Shown one piece after another: positions 14,842 to 27,710 of a DNA stretch of 35,539 nucleotides. The stretch lies in assembly GCA_015655445.1 (NCBI GenBank), contig JAATFA010000180.1, forward strand, positions 1 through 35,539, read 5' to 3'. The stretch's first letter is position 1, and each line of letters starts with the position of its first letter. A program made the translations under genes and the position numbers. The notes under the pieces are model-generated. The model was not told the DNA's origin and searched no databases. It was given only the letters and a program-made list of their open reading frames with translations. The DNA is from Actinomycetales bacterium. GTDB taxonomy: Bacteria; Actinomycetota; Actinomycetes; Actinomycetales; Microbacteriaceae.

Positions 14842-15936
14842 ATGTCGGTTTCCGAGTCATCCCCGCACGCGGGCGCGCGGCACGGCCGTCGCCCGCTTGC
14901 GATCGCGGACATCGCCAAGCTCGCCGGCGTGTCGCCCATGACCGTCTCGCGCGTCGTCAACGGTGGCGTCGGCGTCGCCGAGGCCACGCGCCGTCGCGTG
15001 GAAGCGGTCATGCGTGAGGTCGACTTCACGCCGAACGCGTCCGCGCAGGCGCTGCGCGCGGGCCGCGCGCGCTCGATCGGCTTCCTCAGCCTCACGAGCG
15101 AGCTCGTCGGCGCGCTCGCAAAGGTGCTCGTGAGCCTCGAGCAGCAGGCGCGGGCGGCGGGCTACGCGGTCACGGTTGTGACCCTCGACGACATCAACGA
15201 GCAGACGGTGCACCAGGCGCGGCGCCAGTTCCGACAGAACGCCGTCGAGGTCGTCGTCGTCATCTCCCCCATGGTCGCGAGCCGCGCGGCCGTCGAGATG
15301 CTCGCGCGCTCGATCCCATGCGTGGGCATCTGGACGCCGCCCGGCACGATGCGCCCGGTCGCGGCCCCCGACAACGAGCGCGGCGGGTATCTCGCGACCT
15401 CCCACCTGCTCGACCTCGGGCACCGGAGGATAGCGCACATTTCGGGTCCGCGCGGCTGGATGGAGACGGAGAACCGCGAGCGGGGCTGGCGGCGCGCGCT
15501 CGAGGAGCGCGGGCTCGCTCCGGGGCCTGTCATCGCGGGCGACTGGGGACCGGGATCCGGGTTCGAGGCGGCGCAGCAGATCCTCGAGGACCCGGACGTG
15601 ACCGCGATCTTCGTCGCATGCGACGCGATGGCGCTCGGGGTGCTCGACGCTGCGCGGCTCATGGGCCGCTCGGTGCCGGAGGACATCAGCATCATCGGGT
15701 ACGACGACATCCCGGAGGCGCAGTTCTACTTCCCGCCCCTCACGACCATGGCGCAGCGGTTCTACGAGCTCGGCGAGCGCGCCTTCCATGTCGCAATGCA
15801 GGAGATCGGCGAGGAGGAGGAGCAGGACGCCCAGCCCGCGCAGCTCGACCCCGTCCTCGTCGTCCGCAGCACGACCGCGTCGCCGCGCTCGCGCGCCCGC
15901 GCGATCCGGCGGCGGAGGGCGACGCGCACGACGTGA
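14842..15936 (+). CDS. LacI-family transcriptional regulator (LacI-2)
   Basis: A 364-residue regulator with a canonical helix-turn-helix at 20-41 (AIADIAKLAGVSPMTVSRVV) and a canonical hinge helix including the conserved leucine (NASAQALRAGRA), then a sugar-sensor domain with the usual IIGYDD segment. The C-terminal 30 residues are Arg-rich and variable. The start is ATG 14842, 28 bp after the preceding gene. As the last gene of module 2 it is the natural repressor for operators O1/O2, whose central CpG is what the hinge leucine normally intercalates. Effector unknown; probably the imported molecule or a breakdown product. Confidence 0.94.
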   Translation: MSVSESSPHAGARHGRRPLAIADIAKLAGVSPMTVSRVVNGGVGVAEATRRRVEAVMREVDFTPNASAQALRAGRARSIGFLSLTSELVGALAKVLVSLEQQARAAGYAVTVVTLDDINEQTVHQARRQFRQNAVEVVVVISPMVASRAAVEMLARSIPCVGIWTPPGTMRPVAAPDNERGGYLATSHLLDLGHRRIAHISGPRGWMETENRERGWRRALEERGLAPGPVIAGDWGPGSGFEAAQQILEDPDVTAIFVACDAMALGVLDAARLMGRSVPEDISIIGYDDIPEAQFYFPPLTTMAQRFYELGERAFHVAMQEIGEEEEQDAQPAQLDPVLVVRSTTASPRSRARAIRRRRATRTT

Positions 15937-16015
15937 CGTCGCGGGCTCGGGCAGGCCGGGCACGACGGCGTGGGTGGTCCGGGCGGGTGGTGCCGGGCAG
16001 GAAGGGGATGACGTC

Positions 16016-16406
16016 GTGACGAGCTCCGACGACACGGGAGGGCGGGAGCGGCGCACGGCCGCGCGCAACGAGTGGTCCTTCCCGCGTGGCTCGCTCGCAC
16101 GGGAGGGCTGGGAGTCGGTGGTCGACGCGGGCATCCCAGGGTAACGGCACATGGCGAGATATTCGTCGACCGCGGGCGCGATCGACACGCACGCGCTCGC
16201 GCGCACGGGCGACGTCGCCCTCGTGCCGTACGGCTACCACGGTCCCGCCGGAGTACGACCTGTACTACCTCAACGTCATGGCCGGACCCGACCCGGAGCG
16301 GGTCTCGGACGACCCGCGTCAGGCGTGGATCCGCTCGCGCTGGGAGCGCGAGGCCCCCGATGCGCGGCTGCCCTATCCCGCGGGATCGGACGGCGCGGGC
16401 GCCTGA
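16016..16406 (+). pseudogene. iolB: Decayed iolB (5-deoxy-glucuronate isomerase) remnant
   Basis: IolB isomerises 5-deoxy-D-glucuronate in myo-inositol catabolism. Only its two ends remain. From GTG 16016 the frame reads an IolB-like N-terminus (NEWSFPRGSLAREGWESVV) to a TAA at 16142-16144. The same frame resumes directly with C-terminal sequence (RYSSTAGAIDTHALARTG, then DVALVPYGYHG). A +1 frameshift near 16245-16255 leads into EYDLYYLNVMAGPDPERV, then AWIRSRWE, ending in TGA at 16404-16406. The central region of roughly 150 residues, including most of the first cupin barrel, is missing. About three more residues are lost after PERV. One internal stop, one frameshift and a large deletion make it non-functional. 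Confidence 0.85.
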
Positions 16407-16536
16407 CGGCGGCGGGGGTGACTGCCGCGCGGTGACCGTGCGCGGACTGCCGGCGCGCCAGGGACGGGGGCGGGCACCCGGGCAGCGCCGGGCGCCCAGG
16501 CGGCTGCGCCCCAATCCCCATCTACCGTGACGTCGC

Positions 16537-16564
16537 CGCCTGCCCCCACCATACGAGGCAGGCG
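16537..16564. terminator. Hairpin past the iolB remnant
   Basis: CGCCTGCC (16537-16544) pairs with GGCAGGCG (16557-16564) around a 12-nt loop. A second perfect stem, CCGACCGG/CCGGTCGG (16593-16600 with 16604-16611, 3-nt loop), follows 28 bp later. Both lie in the 292-bp gene-free stretch 16407-16698, which otherwise shows no gene. They may end transcription from the module 2 operon. Confidence 0.45.
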
Positions 16565-16673
16565 GGGGCCGGTGGCAAGTAGACCGACCGTGCCGACCGG
16601 TCCCCGGTCGGAGCGTCGACCGTCGCCCGCACGGCGGTCGTGTGGGAGGCGCCGGCGTGCGCGCGATGCCCAC

Positions 16674-16679
16674 TAGGCT
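16674..16679 (+). promoter_or_regulatory. -10 box for the small membrane protein gene
   Basis: TAGGCT lies 19 nt before ATG 16699, leaving room for the ribosome-binding site GGAGGGAAGG. The -35 region is not recognisable. Tentative. Confidence 0.4.
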
Positions 16680-16698
16680 CGCGGCAGGAGGGAAGGAC

Positions 16699-17334
16699 AT
16701 GCCGAACGAGAGCTCTCCGCGCTTCGATCCGCGCTACGACCCCATCTTCCAACGCGGCTACAGCCCGGGCGCGTCCGGCTCGGGCCGGCCGACGCTCGTG
16801 CCGACGAGCCTCGCGACCTCCGCGCCGCCCTCCGCTCCCGATCTCGACCGGCTGTTCCCGGACGACGGATCGGAGCGGCCCGCGGCCGACGCCGCGCCAC
16901 GCGACGAGACGGCCGCGCCCGCGCCCGATCCCCAGCCGCCGCGTGCGACGGTGACGCTCGCGGGCAACCCCTTCCTGCGCGGCCTGTGGATCGCCGCGAT
17001 CGCGCTCGTCGCCTGCGGCGTGCTCGCGTGCATCGCGAGCGAGAGCGTCTACACGAGTGCGAGCGGGTTCAGCGGACCGCACGTGCTCGTGCTCACGCGT
17101 CTGCTCGGCGACGTCGGGCCCGCGCTCATCGTCGGCGGCATCCTCGCGGGGCTCGCGCTCGTCGTCGTGCACGCGGTCGCCTGGCACCCTGCGCCGGGCG
17201 CGGACGGGCGGGAGGGGAGCGACGACTCCGCCGCACGTCCCGGCACGCCCGATCCCGGACCGCGCGCGGTCCCCGCGCACGCCGACGCGGCCCGCGCGCG
17301 CGTCAGCGCTGGCAGTGCGGGCACCAGAAGGTGA
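16699..17334 (+). CDS. Conserved membrane protein of unknown function
   Basis: A 211-residue protein that I do not recognise functionally. The N-terminus reads FDPRYDPIFQRGY, a stretch I associate with hypothetical membrane proteins of related actinobacteria. A Pro/Ala/Asp-rich, probably disordered cytoplasmic region runs to about residue 90. Two hydrophobic segments follow (about 97-116 and 137-161), then a polar Pro/Ala/Arg-rich tail. The start is ATG 16699 behind a strong GGAGGGAAGG; a longer frame from 16642 lacks one. Its 3' end overlaps the convergent nei2 gene by 32 bp. No enzymatic motif is visible. Confidence 0.75.
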   Translation: MPNESSPRFDPRYDPIFQRGYSPGASGSGRPTLVPTSLATSAPPSAPDLDRLFPDDGSERPAADAAPRDETAAPAPDPQPPRATVTLAGNPFLRGLWIAAIALVACGVLACIASESVYTSASGFSGPHVLVLTRLLGDVGPALIVGGILAGLALVVVHAVAWHPAPGADGREGSDDSAARPGTPDPGPRAVPAHADAARARVSAGSAGTRR

Positions 17335-18082
17335 TGCGCTCCTGCAGCTCGTCGGGACCGAGCTCCCCCGAGCGGATGCTCGTGCCGCAGCGACGGCAGG
17401 GCTCGCCCGCGCGCCCGTAGACCCACGTCCGGGAGCCGCGTCGGTCGACGCCCGTCGTGACGCGCGCGACGCGTGTGCGGTTCGCCCGGATGAGCCGCTC
17501 GGCGAGCTCGATCGCGCCCTCGACGTCCTCGACCTCGCCGACCGGACGCGTCGGCAGCACGCCGCGCAGGAAGCACAGCTCGTTCGCGTAGACGTTGCCG
17601 AGACCCGCGAGGTTGCGCTGGTCGAGCACGGCGACGAAGAACGGCGTCTCGGGCCGCGCACACACGCGCCGCGTCGCCTCGTCGCGGTCCCAGTCCACGC
17701 CCAGCAGGTCCGGGCCGAGGTGACCGACGACGCGGTCCTCCTCGGCGCGCGGCACGAGCTCGGTGACGCCGAGCGAGAACCCCACCGCCTCCCACGGCTC
17801 GGTGCCGAGCACCGCGCGGGCCTGGTGTGCGGGCCGGCGCCACCTCTGGCCGGGCGCGTAGAGCTGCCAGGCGCCTTCCATCTTGAGGTGCGTGTGGAGT
17901 GTGTAGGCGCCGATGCGGTGCAGCAGGTGCTTGCCGCGGCTCACGACCTCGTCGATGCGCTCGCCCGTGAGGTCGGCGGTCGCGAACCGCGGCACGCGCA
18001 GCTCGAACCGGGTGAGGACGCGGCCCGCGAGCGCCTCGTGCATGCGTCGCGCGGCCTGGTAGACGGTATCGCCCTCGGGCAT
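17303..18082 (-). CDS. nei: Fpg/Nei-family DNA glycosylase (Nei2 / endonuclease VIII type)
   Basis: A 259-residue bifunctional base-excision-repair glycosylase/AP lyase. After Met removal the N-terminal proline is the catalytic nucleophile (MPEGDTVY), with Glu3 next to it and Lys51 in the conserved RGKHLL motif. The helix-two-turn-helix is at 153-168 (LDQRNLAGLGNVYANE), and the C-terminal zinc finger uses C229, C232, C254 and C257. The PEGDTV start is of the Nei type rather than Fpg/MutM (PELPEV). ATG 18082 is fixed by the required N-terminal proline. It lies 4 bp after the gamma-glutamyltransferase stop and is the last gene of the lhr operon. The association of nei with lhr is familiar from mycobacteria. 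Confidence 0.94.
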   Translation of the reverse strand: MPEGDTVYQAARRMHEALAGRVLTRFELRVPRFATADLTGERIDEVVSRGKHLLHRIGAYTLHTHLKMEGAWQLYAPGQRWRRPAHQARAVLGTEPWEAVGFSLGVTELVPRAEEDRVVGHLGPDLLGVDWDRDEATRRVCARPETPFFVAVLDQRNLAGLGNVYANELCFLRGVLPTRPVGEVEDVEGAIELAERLIRANRTRVARVTTGVDRRGSRTWVYGRAGEPCRRCGTSIRSGELGPDELQERITFWCPHCQR

Positions 18083-18086
18083 CCGC

Positions 18087-19883
18087 TCAACGTCCGACCG
18101 CGTAACCCTGCATGCCGCGCGGGTTCGCCGCCGCCCGCAGCGTGCCGTCCTCCTCGCGCGCGACCGCGGACAGGCGGCCGAGGCTCCACTCGTCACCGAC
18201 GACGAGGTCGTGCCCGCGCAGGATGAGCTCGGCGAGCGCGTCGTCGCCGAGGCCGGGTTCCGCGACGACGCCGTTGGGAACGCGCTCGCGCGGCCAGAAC
18301 GACGAGGGGGCCGAGGTCGAGTGGAACGTCGGCGCGTCGATGGCCTGCTGGAGGTCCCAGCCGCCCGCGAGCACGCGCACGAGCAGCGGGAGCTGCCACT
18401 GGTCCTGCTGGTCGCCGCCGGGTGTGCCGAGAGCGATGACGGCGCGGCCGTCACGCTCGACGATCGTCGGGCTGAGCGTCGTGCGCGGCCGCGCCCCCGG
18501 ACGCAGCGAGGAGGGGAGCCCGTGCTCGAGCCACGTCATCTGGAGGCGCGTGCCGAGGCACATCCCGAGCTCGGGGATGTACGGCGAGGACTGCAGCCAG
18601 CCGCCCGACGGCGTCGCGGAGACCATGTTGCCCCAGCGGTCGACGACATCGAGGTGGCACGTGTCGCCGCGCGCAGCGCCCGAGGACTCGAGGGTCGGCT
18701 CCCCCGTCGAGCCCGCGCCGTCCGAGGCACCGCCCGCCGCGCCATCCCCCACCGCGCGGAGGTCGCGCGGCAGGTGCGCCGTGAGGCCGTCGACACGGCC
18801 GGGTCGCAGGTCGCCGTTCGCCCACTCGGCGATCTCGCCGCGTCGCGTCGCCGCGTACTCGGGCGAGAGCAGAGGGTCGATGGGTGCGCCGTCGCCGTAG
18901 TATGCCTCGCGATCTGCCTGCGCGAGCTTCATGGCCTCGAGCAGGAGGTGCGCGCCGCGTCCCGTCGACGGGTCGATCTCCTCGTCCGAGTACCCGTCGA
19001 GGATCGCGAGCGCCTCCAGGAGGGTCGGCCCCTGGCTCCACGCGCCCGCCTTCGCGACCGTCGCGCCGCGGAAGGAGGCGCGCACCGCGTCCTCCCAGCT
19101 CGCGCGCCATCCGGCGAGGTCGCTCGCACGCAGGACGCCCGCGTGGTCCTCCCCCGAGGAGTCGCGCACGGGCTCGCGCACGAAGCGGTCGATCTCCTGG
19201 GCGACGAACCCCTCTGCCCACTCCCGGCGCACGGCGTCGATGCGCTCCTCGCGCGAGTCGCCCGCGGCGGCTGCCGCGAGCCGCTCGAGGGACGCGGCCC
19301 ACGCCTCGTTGCGCAGCACCGTCCCCGCCTCGGGCACCGCCCCGTCGGCGAGCCACTGGCCCGCGGACGTCGTCCAGCTGGAGAGGAAGAGGTCGCGCAC
19401 GCTCGCGATCGTGCGGACGATCCCGGGAAGGGCGGGGAAACCCGTGCGCGCGTAGTGCTGGGCGTATCCGGCGACCTCGGCGAACTCCTTCGTCCCGTGG
19501 TCGCGCAGGAGCAGCAGCCACGCGTCGAAAGCCCCGGGCACGGCCGCGGCGAGCAGACCCGCCCCCGGCACGAGCTCGAGGCCCAGCGCGCGGTAGGCGT
19601 CGATGCTCGCCTCGGCGGGCGCGACGCCCTGGCCGCAGAGCACCTTCGTGGGCTCCCCCTCGGGGGCGACGAGCGCGACGAGGTCGCCGCCGGGTCCGTT
19701 GAGGTGGGGCTCGACGACCTGGAGCACGAGGGCCGCGGCGACGGCGCCGTCGAACGCGTTGCCCCCCGACTCGAGGACCGCCATCGCGCTCTGCGAGGCG
19801 AGCCAGTGGGTGGACGCGGCCATGCCGAAGGAGCCGCTCAGCGTCGGGCGAGTCGTGAAGCTCGGCGGAGCAGTGAAATTCAT
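18087..19883 (-). CDS. ggt: Gamma-glutamyltransferase (gamma-glutamyl transpeptidase family)
   Basis: A 598-residue Ntn-hydrolase proenzyme that transfers or hydrolyses gamma-glutamyl groups, as in glutathione-like compounds. The autocleavage nucleophile is Thr408 in GDTCHLDVVD, dividing a large subunit of about 407 residues from a small one of about 191. The oxyanion/glycine motif is GTPGG at 486-490, and the N-terminal GGNAFDGAVAA is typical. No signal peptide is obvious at the N-terminus (MNFTAPPSF), unlike secreted GGTs, so it may be cytoplasmic. ATG 19883 is 21 bp after the lhr stop, and nei starts 4 bp after its own stop, so it is embedded in a repair operon. Actual substrate unknown. 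Confidence 0.92.
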   Translation of the reverse strand: MNFTAPPSFTTRPTLSGSFGMAASTHWLASQSAMAVLESGGNAFDGAVAAALVLQVVEPHLNGPGGDLVALVAPEGEPTKVLCGQGVAPAEASIDAYRALGLELVPGAGLLAAAVPGAFDAWLLLLRDHGTKEFAEVAGYAQHYARTGFPALPGIVRTIASVRDLFLSSWTTSAGQWLADGAVPEAGTVLRNEAWAASLERLAAAAAGDSREERIDAVRREWAEGFVAQEIDRFVREPVRDSSGEDHAGVLRASDLAGWRASWEDAVRASFRGATVAKAGAWSQGPTLLEALAILDGYSDEEIDPSTGRGAHLLLEAMKLAQADREAYYGDGAPIDPLLSPEYAATRRGEIAEWANGDLRPGRVDGLTAHLPRDLRAVGDGAAGGASDGAGSTGEPTLESSGAARGDTCHLDVVDRWGNMVSATPSGGWLQSSPYIPELGMCLGTRLQMTWLEHGLPSSLRPGARPRTTLSPTIVERDGRAVIALGTPGGDQQDQWQLPLLVRVLAGGWDLQQAIDAPTFHSTSAPSSFWPRERVPNGVVAEPGLGDDALAELILRGHDLVVGDEWSLGRLSAVAREEDGTLRAAANPRGMQGYAVGR

Positions 19884-19904
19884 CCGTCTAGCTTGACAGT
19901 TTCC

Positions 19905-24482
<4,578 letters not shown>

Positions 24483-24559
24483 GCGTACCATCCTCGCCCG
24501 TCCCGGCGACATGCGGAGCGCCTCGGGACTGCGGCGCATCGACGGCGACGGGATGCGCC

Positions 24560-24587
24560 GCGCGGTGGATTGCGCGCGGTGGATTGG
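24560..24587. repeat. 14-bp tandem repeat upstream of lhr
   Basis: GCGCGGTGGATTGC (24560-24573) is followed directly by a copy differing at one base (24574-24587). It lies between the SDR stop codon and lhr, about 78 bp upstream of the lhr start. No clear lhr promoter hexamers were found around it. Confidence 0.7.
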
Positions 24588-24595
24588 TGGAGTGG

Positions 24596-25363
24596 TCAGT
24601 AGACCGTGTAGCCGCCGTCGATCACGAGCACGGATCCCGTCATGAAGCTCGAGGCGTCGCTCGCGAGGTAGACGATCGCCGGCCCGAGCTCGTCCGGCTG
24701 CCCCGCGCGCTGCAGCGGCGCGTCCTCGATCCAGTGCCGCCGGAACCGGGGCTCGTGCACGGGCGCCATGTCCGTCTCCATGTAGCCGGGGGCGATCGCG
24801 TTGACGCGCACCCCGTGCGGGGCCCACTCGGCCGCGAGGCTCTTCGTGAGCTGGTGGACGGCGGCCTTCGACGCGTTGTACGCGGGCTGCCACTGCGGCC
24901 GGTTGACGATCTGGGCGGAGATCGAGCCGACGTTGACGATCGTGCCGCTCCCCCGCTCGACCATGTGACGCCCGAAGGTCTGGCATGCGAACCAGAGCCC
25001 GTCGAGGTTGACGTCGAGCACGTGCCGCCACTCGTCGTCGGTGACCTCGAGCGCAGGGCGGTGGATGCACGCGCCCGCGTTGTTGACGAGCACGTCCACG
25101 TTCCCGAACTCGCGCACCGCCTCGTCGAGCACGCGCTCCACGTGCGCGCGCTCGGTGACGTCGGCGAGCGAGACGAGCGCGCGGCGGCCGAGCCCGCGGA
25201 TCTCGTCCGCGACCTCCGCCGCGGCGGACTCGTCCCGACCCACGAGCACGAGGTCGGCCCCGACCTCGGCGAGGGCTCGCGCGAACGCGCGGCCGAGCCC
25301 GCGCGTGGCGCCGGTCACGACCGCCGTGCGGCCGGTGAGGTCGAAGCGGGAGAGCACGGACAT
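24596..25363 (-). CDS. Short-chain dehydrogenase/reductase (classical SDR)
   Basis: A 255-residue NAD(P)-dependent oxidoreductase. The Rossmann nucleotide motif TGATRGLG is at 17-24, NNAG at 94-97, catalytic Ser149 and the YNASK motif at 162-166 (Tyr162, Lys166). The C-terminus has the usual PxD...YLASDASSFMTGSVLVIDGG segment of FabG/gluconate-5-dehydrogenase-like enzymes. The start is ATG 25363; a TAGTCT -10 box (25371-25376) is 7 nt upstream and there is no Shine-Dalgarno, so it is probably leaderless. It is divergent from the Nudix-like gene, with 82 bp between the starts. Substrate (polyol, keto acid or acyl chain) not inferable; a gluconate 5-dehydrogenase-like role is one possibility. 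Confidence 0.92.
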   Translation of the reverse strand: MSVLSRFDLTGRTAVVTGATRGLGRAFARALAEVGADLVLVGRDESAAAEVADEIRGLGRRALVSLADVTERAHVERVLDEAVREFGNVDVLVNNAGACIHRPALEVTDDEWRHVLDVNLDGLWFACQTFGRHMVERGSGTIVNVGSISAQIVNRPQWQPAYNASKAAVHQLTKSLAAEWAPHGVRVNAIAPGYMETDMAPVHEPRFRRHWIEDAPLQRAGQPDELGPAIVYLASDASSFMTGSVLVIDGGYTVY

Positions 25364-25445
25364 GGCAAGGAGACTACCGGCGTCGTGCGCGACGCGCGCG
25401 GGCGCGCACGACGCCGCACCGGCCGCGCGGCGGTAAGAATGGAGC

Positions 25446-25985
25446 ATGAGCTCCGTGGGCACTCCCGATCCCAACCCCGGCTGGCTCTCCGACGACGAGC
25501 TCGCGCAGATCCGGCGCCGCCTGCCGCTGCTCTACGTCGAGGCCGTGCCCGTCCGCGTCGACGGCATGGGGATCGTGACCGAGATCGGGCTCCTCCTGCG
25601 CGTCAACGACGCCGGCGCGATCATGCGCACGGTCGTCTCCGGGCGCGTCCTCTACGGCGAGACGCTCCGGGACGCCCTCTTCCGGCACCTCGAGAAGGAC
25701 CTCGGCCCCATGGCGTTCCCGCAGCTGCCGCCCTCGCCCGTGCCGTTCTCCGTGGCCGAGTACTTCCCGCTGCCCGGCCTCGGCCGATACAGCGACGAGA
25801 GGCAGCACGCCGTCTCGCTCGCCTACGTCGTGCCCGTCACGGGCACGTGCGATCCGCGCCAGGACGCGCTCGAGCTCACGTGGATGTCGCCCGCCGACGC
25901 GGCGTCCGACCGCATCGCGGCGGACATGGAGGGCGGGCGCGGCTCGCTCGTGCGCGCCGCCCTCGCCTCCGTCGGCGTGCTCTGA
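25446..25985 (+). CDS. Nudix-fold protein with degenerate Nudix box (DUF4916-like)
   Basis: A 179-residue cytoplasmic protein. The region GRVLYGETLRDALFRHLEKDLG (about 66-87) aligns with the Nudix box Gx5Ex7REUxEExGU, but the central REUxEE reads RHLEKD. Two of the metal-binding glutamates are therefore not in register, and pyrophosphohydrolase activity is doubtful. The remaining beta-strand pattern (ISLAYVVPV-like segment, then ALELTWMSP) fits the fold. I assign it to the actinobacterial DUF4916-type Nudix relatives from memory of this pattern. The start is ATG 25446, 5 nt after TAAGAAT (25434-25440), so the mRNA is probably leaderless. Divergent from the SDR gene. Confidence 0.78.
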   Translation: MSSVGTPDPNPGWLSDDELAQIRRRLPLLYVEAVPVRVDGMGIVTEIGLLLRVNDAGAIMRTVVSGRVLYGETLRDALFRHLEKDLGPMAFPQLPPSPVPFSVAEYFPLPGLGRYSDERQHAVSLAYVVPVTGTCDPRQDALELTWMSPADAASDRIAADMEGGRGSLVRAALASVGVL

Positions 25986-26025
25986 CCGGCGTCGCACCGT
26001 GCGGCGGACACCGAGCGGATGAGGC

Positions 26026-27537
26026 TCAGGCGCGTCCCTGCTGCGACTGCGCGCGACGCGAGCGGCGCTCGCCGCCCGTGCGCGGCGCGGCGACGTACGC
26101 GCCGCCCGTGCCCGAGCCGGTCGAGTAGACGGAGCGCGACCGCTGCGCCCGCGCGGCGGGCTGCTGGGCGCTCGAGGCGGATGCGGTCGCCACGGCGCCG
26201 CCGCTCGCGCGTCCGCGGCCGCCGCGCCGGCGGCGCGATCCGGAAGCAGGAGCGCCCGCGGGTCCGCCGACAGCGGGTCCGCCACGGCCCTCGCTCACAC
26301 GCGCGCGCTCGCGCGGCGGCTGCGATCCGCGCGCCGGCGGTGCCGGGGACGGCGCGACGTGCGCGGCGACCTCGCCGACGAGCGCGGCGACCGCCGGCGA
26401 GCCGGCCGTGGCCGATTGGGGCCTGACCGCGATGGCGGCCTTGCGCAGCAGGGCGAGCACGTCGCCGCGCTGCTCCGGGAGCATGATCGTCACGACGTCG
26501 CCCTCCGCGCCCGCGCGCGCGGTGCGACCGGAGCGGTGCACGTAGGCCTTGTGCTCGGCCGGAGGGTCGACGTGCACGACGAGCTCGACGTCGTCCACGT
26601 GCACGCCGCGCGCGGCGACGTCGGTCGCGACGAGCACGCGCACGGCACCGGAGGCGAAGGCGGCGAGGTTGCGGTCGCGCTGCGGCTGCGAGAGGTTGCC
26701 GTGCAGGTCGACGGCGGGGATCCCCGCGGCCGTGAGCTGACGCGCGAGCTTCTTCGCGTGGTGCTTCGTGCGGCTGAACAGGATGCGACGGCCGGTGCCC
26801 GACGCGAGCTCCTGCACGACGGCGCGCTTGCCGTCCGCGTCCGCGACCTCGAGCACGTGGTGCGTCATGGCCGCGACGGGCGCGTCGACCTCGTCGACCG
26901 AGTGCAGCACGGGACGCTCGAGGAATCGCTTGACGAGCACGTCGACGCCGTTGTCGAGCGTCGCGCTGAAGAGCAGCCGCTGGCCGCTGCGCGGCGTGCG
27001 GGAGAGGATGCGCGTGACGACGGGCAGGAAGCCGAGGTCGGCCATGTGGTCCGCCTCGTCGATGACGGTGACCTCGACGTCGCCGAGGTCGACCGCGCGC
27101 TGGCCGATGAGGTCCTCGAGCCGTCCGGGGCACGCGACGAGGATCTCGACGCCTGCGCGCAGGGCCGTCACCTGGCGCTGCGGGGACACGCCGCCGAACA
27201 CCGTGGTCGTGCGGAGGCCGTAGACGTCCGCGAGCGGGGCCACGGTCGCGGCGATCTGCGTCGCGAGCTCGCGCGTGGGGGCGAGCACGAGGGCGCGCGG
27301 GCGCGTCGGGCGGGCCCGCACGGCGCGGCCCTCGGGCGCCAGGCGCGTGACGAGGGGGAGTGCGAAGGCGAGCGTCTTGCCGGACCCCGTGCGGCCGCGG
27401 CCGAGCACGTCGCGGCCCGCGAGGGAGTCGGGGAGCGTGTCCGCCTGGATGGGGAACGCCGTCGTCTTGCCGTCCGCGGCGAGCGTGGCGACGAGGGCGG
27501 AGGGCACGCCGAGCGTGCCGAAATCGGTGGAGGTCAT
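26026..27537 (-). CDS. DEAD-box ATP-dependent RNA helicase
   Basis: A 503-residue RNA helicase. Motifs in order: Q motif FPIQ 28-31, Walker A GRTGSGKT 48-55, PTREL 87-91, DEAD 160-163, SAT 191-193, domain 2 VATDVAARGV around 303-312, and HRSGRTARAG 334-343. From about residue 390 the tail is low-complexity, Arg/Gly/Ala-rich and strongly basic, the type used for RNA binding in RhlE/CsdA-like helicases acting in ribosome assembly and cold adaptation. The start is ATG 27537 with an AAAGG ribosome-binding site. The preceding 173 bp to the next gene suggest a long leader (possible -10 TAGGCT at 27692-27697, about 150 nt upstream). Confidence 0.95.
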   Translation of the reverse strand: MTSTDFGTLGVPSALVATLAADGKTTAFPIQADTLPDSLAGRDVLGRGRTGSGKTLAFALPLVTRLAPEGRAVRARPTRPRALVLAPTRELATQIAATVAPLADVYGLRTTTVFGGVSPQRQVTALRAGVEILVACPGRLEDLIGQRAVDLGDVEVTVIDEADHMADLGFLPVVTRILSRTPRSGQRLLFSATLDNGVDVLVKRFLERPVLHSVDEVDAPVAAMTHHVLEVADADGKRAVVQELASGTGRRILFSRTKHHAKKLARQLTAAGIPAVDLHGNLSQPQRDRNLAAFASGAVRVLVATDVAARGVHVDDVELVVHVDPPAEHKAYVHRSGRTARAGAEGDVVTIMLPEQRGDVLALLRKAAIAVRPQSATAGSPAVAALVGEVAAHVAPSPAPPARGSQPPRERARVSEGRGGPAVGGPAGAPASGSRRRRGGRGRASGGAVATASASSAQQPAARAQRSRSVYSTGSGTGGAYVAAPRTGGERRSRRAQSQQGRA

Positions 27538-27662
27538 GGTGCCTTTCGGGCGGAAGCGCCGCGTCGGATCGCGGCTCATGGCGAAGGTGCCGGGAGGCAC
27601 ATCCGTTCGCCGAAGAAGATGTCAACCGGGATGCGGTGAGGGATGCGTTCTGCGACGCAAGA

Positions 27663-27679
27663 AGCGCGCGATGCGCGCT
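27663..27679 (-). terminator. Hairpin in the gap between the SRPBCC gene and the helicase
   Basis: AGCGCGC (27663-27669) pairs with GCGCGCT (27673-27679) around a 3-nt loop; the minus-strand continuation is TCTTGCGTC. It lies 32 bp past the SRPBCC stop and within the possible helicase leader. It could be a weak terminator of the former or a leader structure of the latter. Confidence 0.4.
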
Positions 27680-27710
27680 GCATGTGCCTCCAGCCTACCG
27701 CATGCCGTGC

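Noticed and set aside
16151-16435. Short open frame read as a stand-alone small protein
   Set aside because: Its first 35 residues are a piece of IolB and the rest is out of frame, so it is part of the pseudogene.
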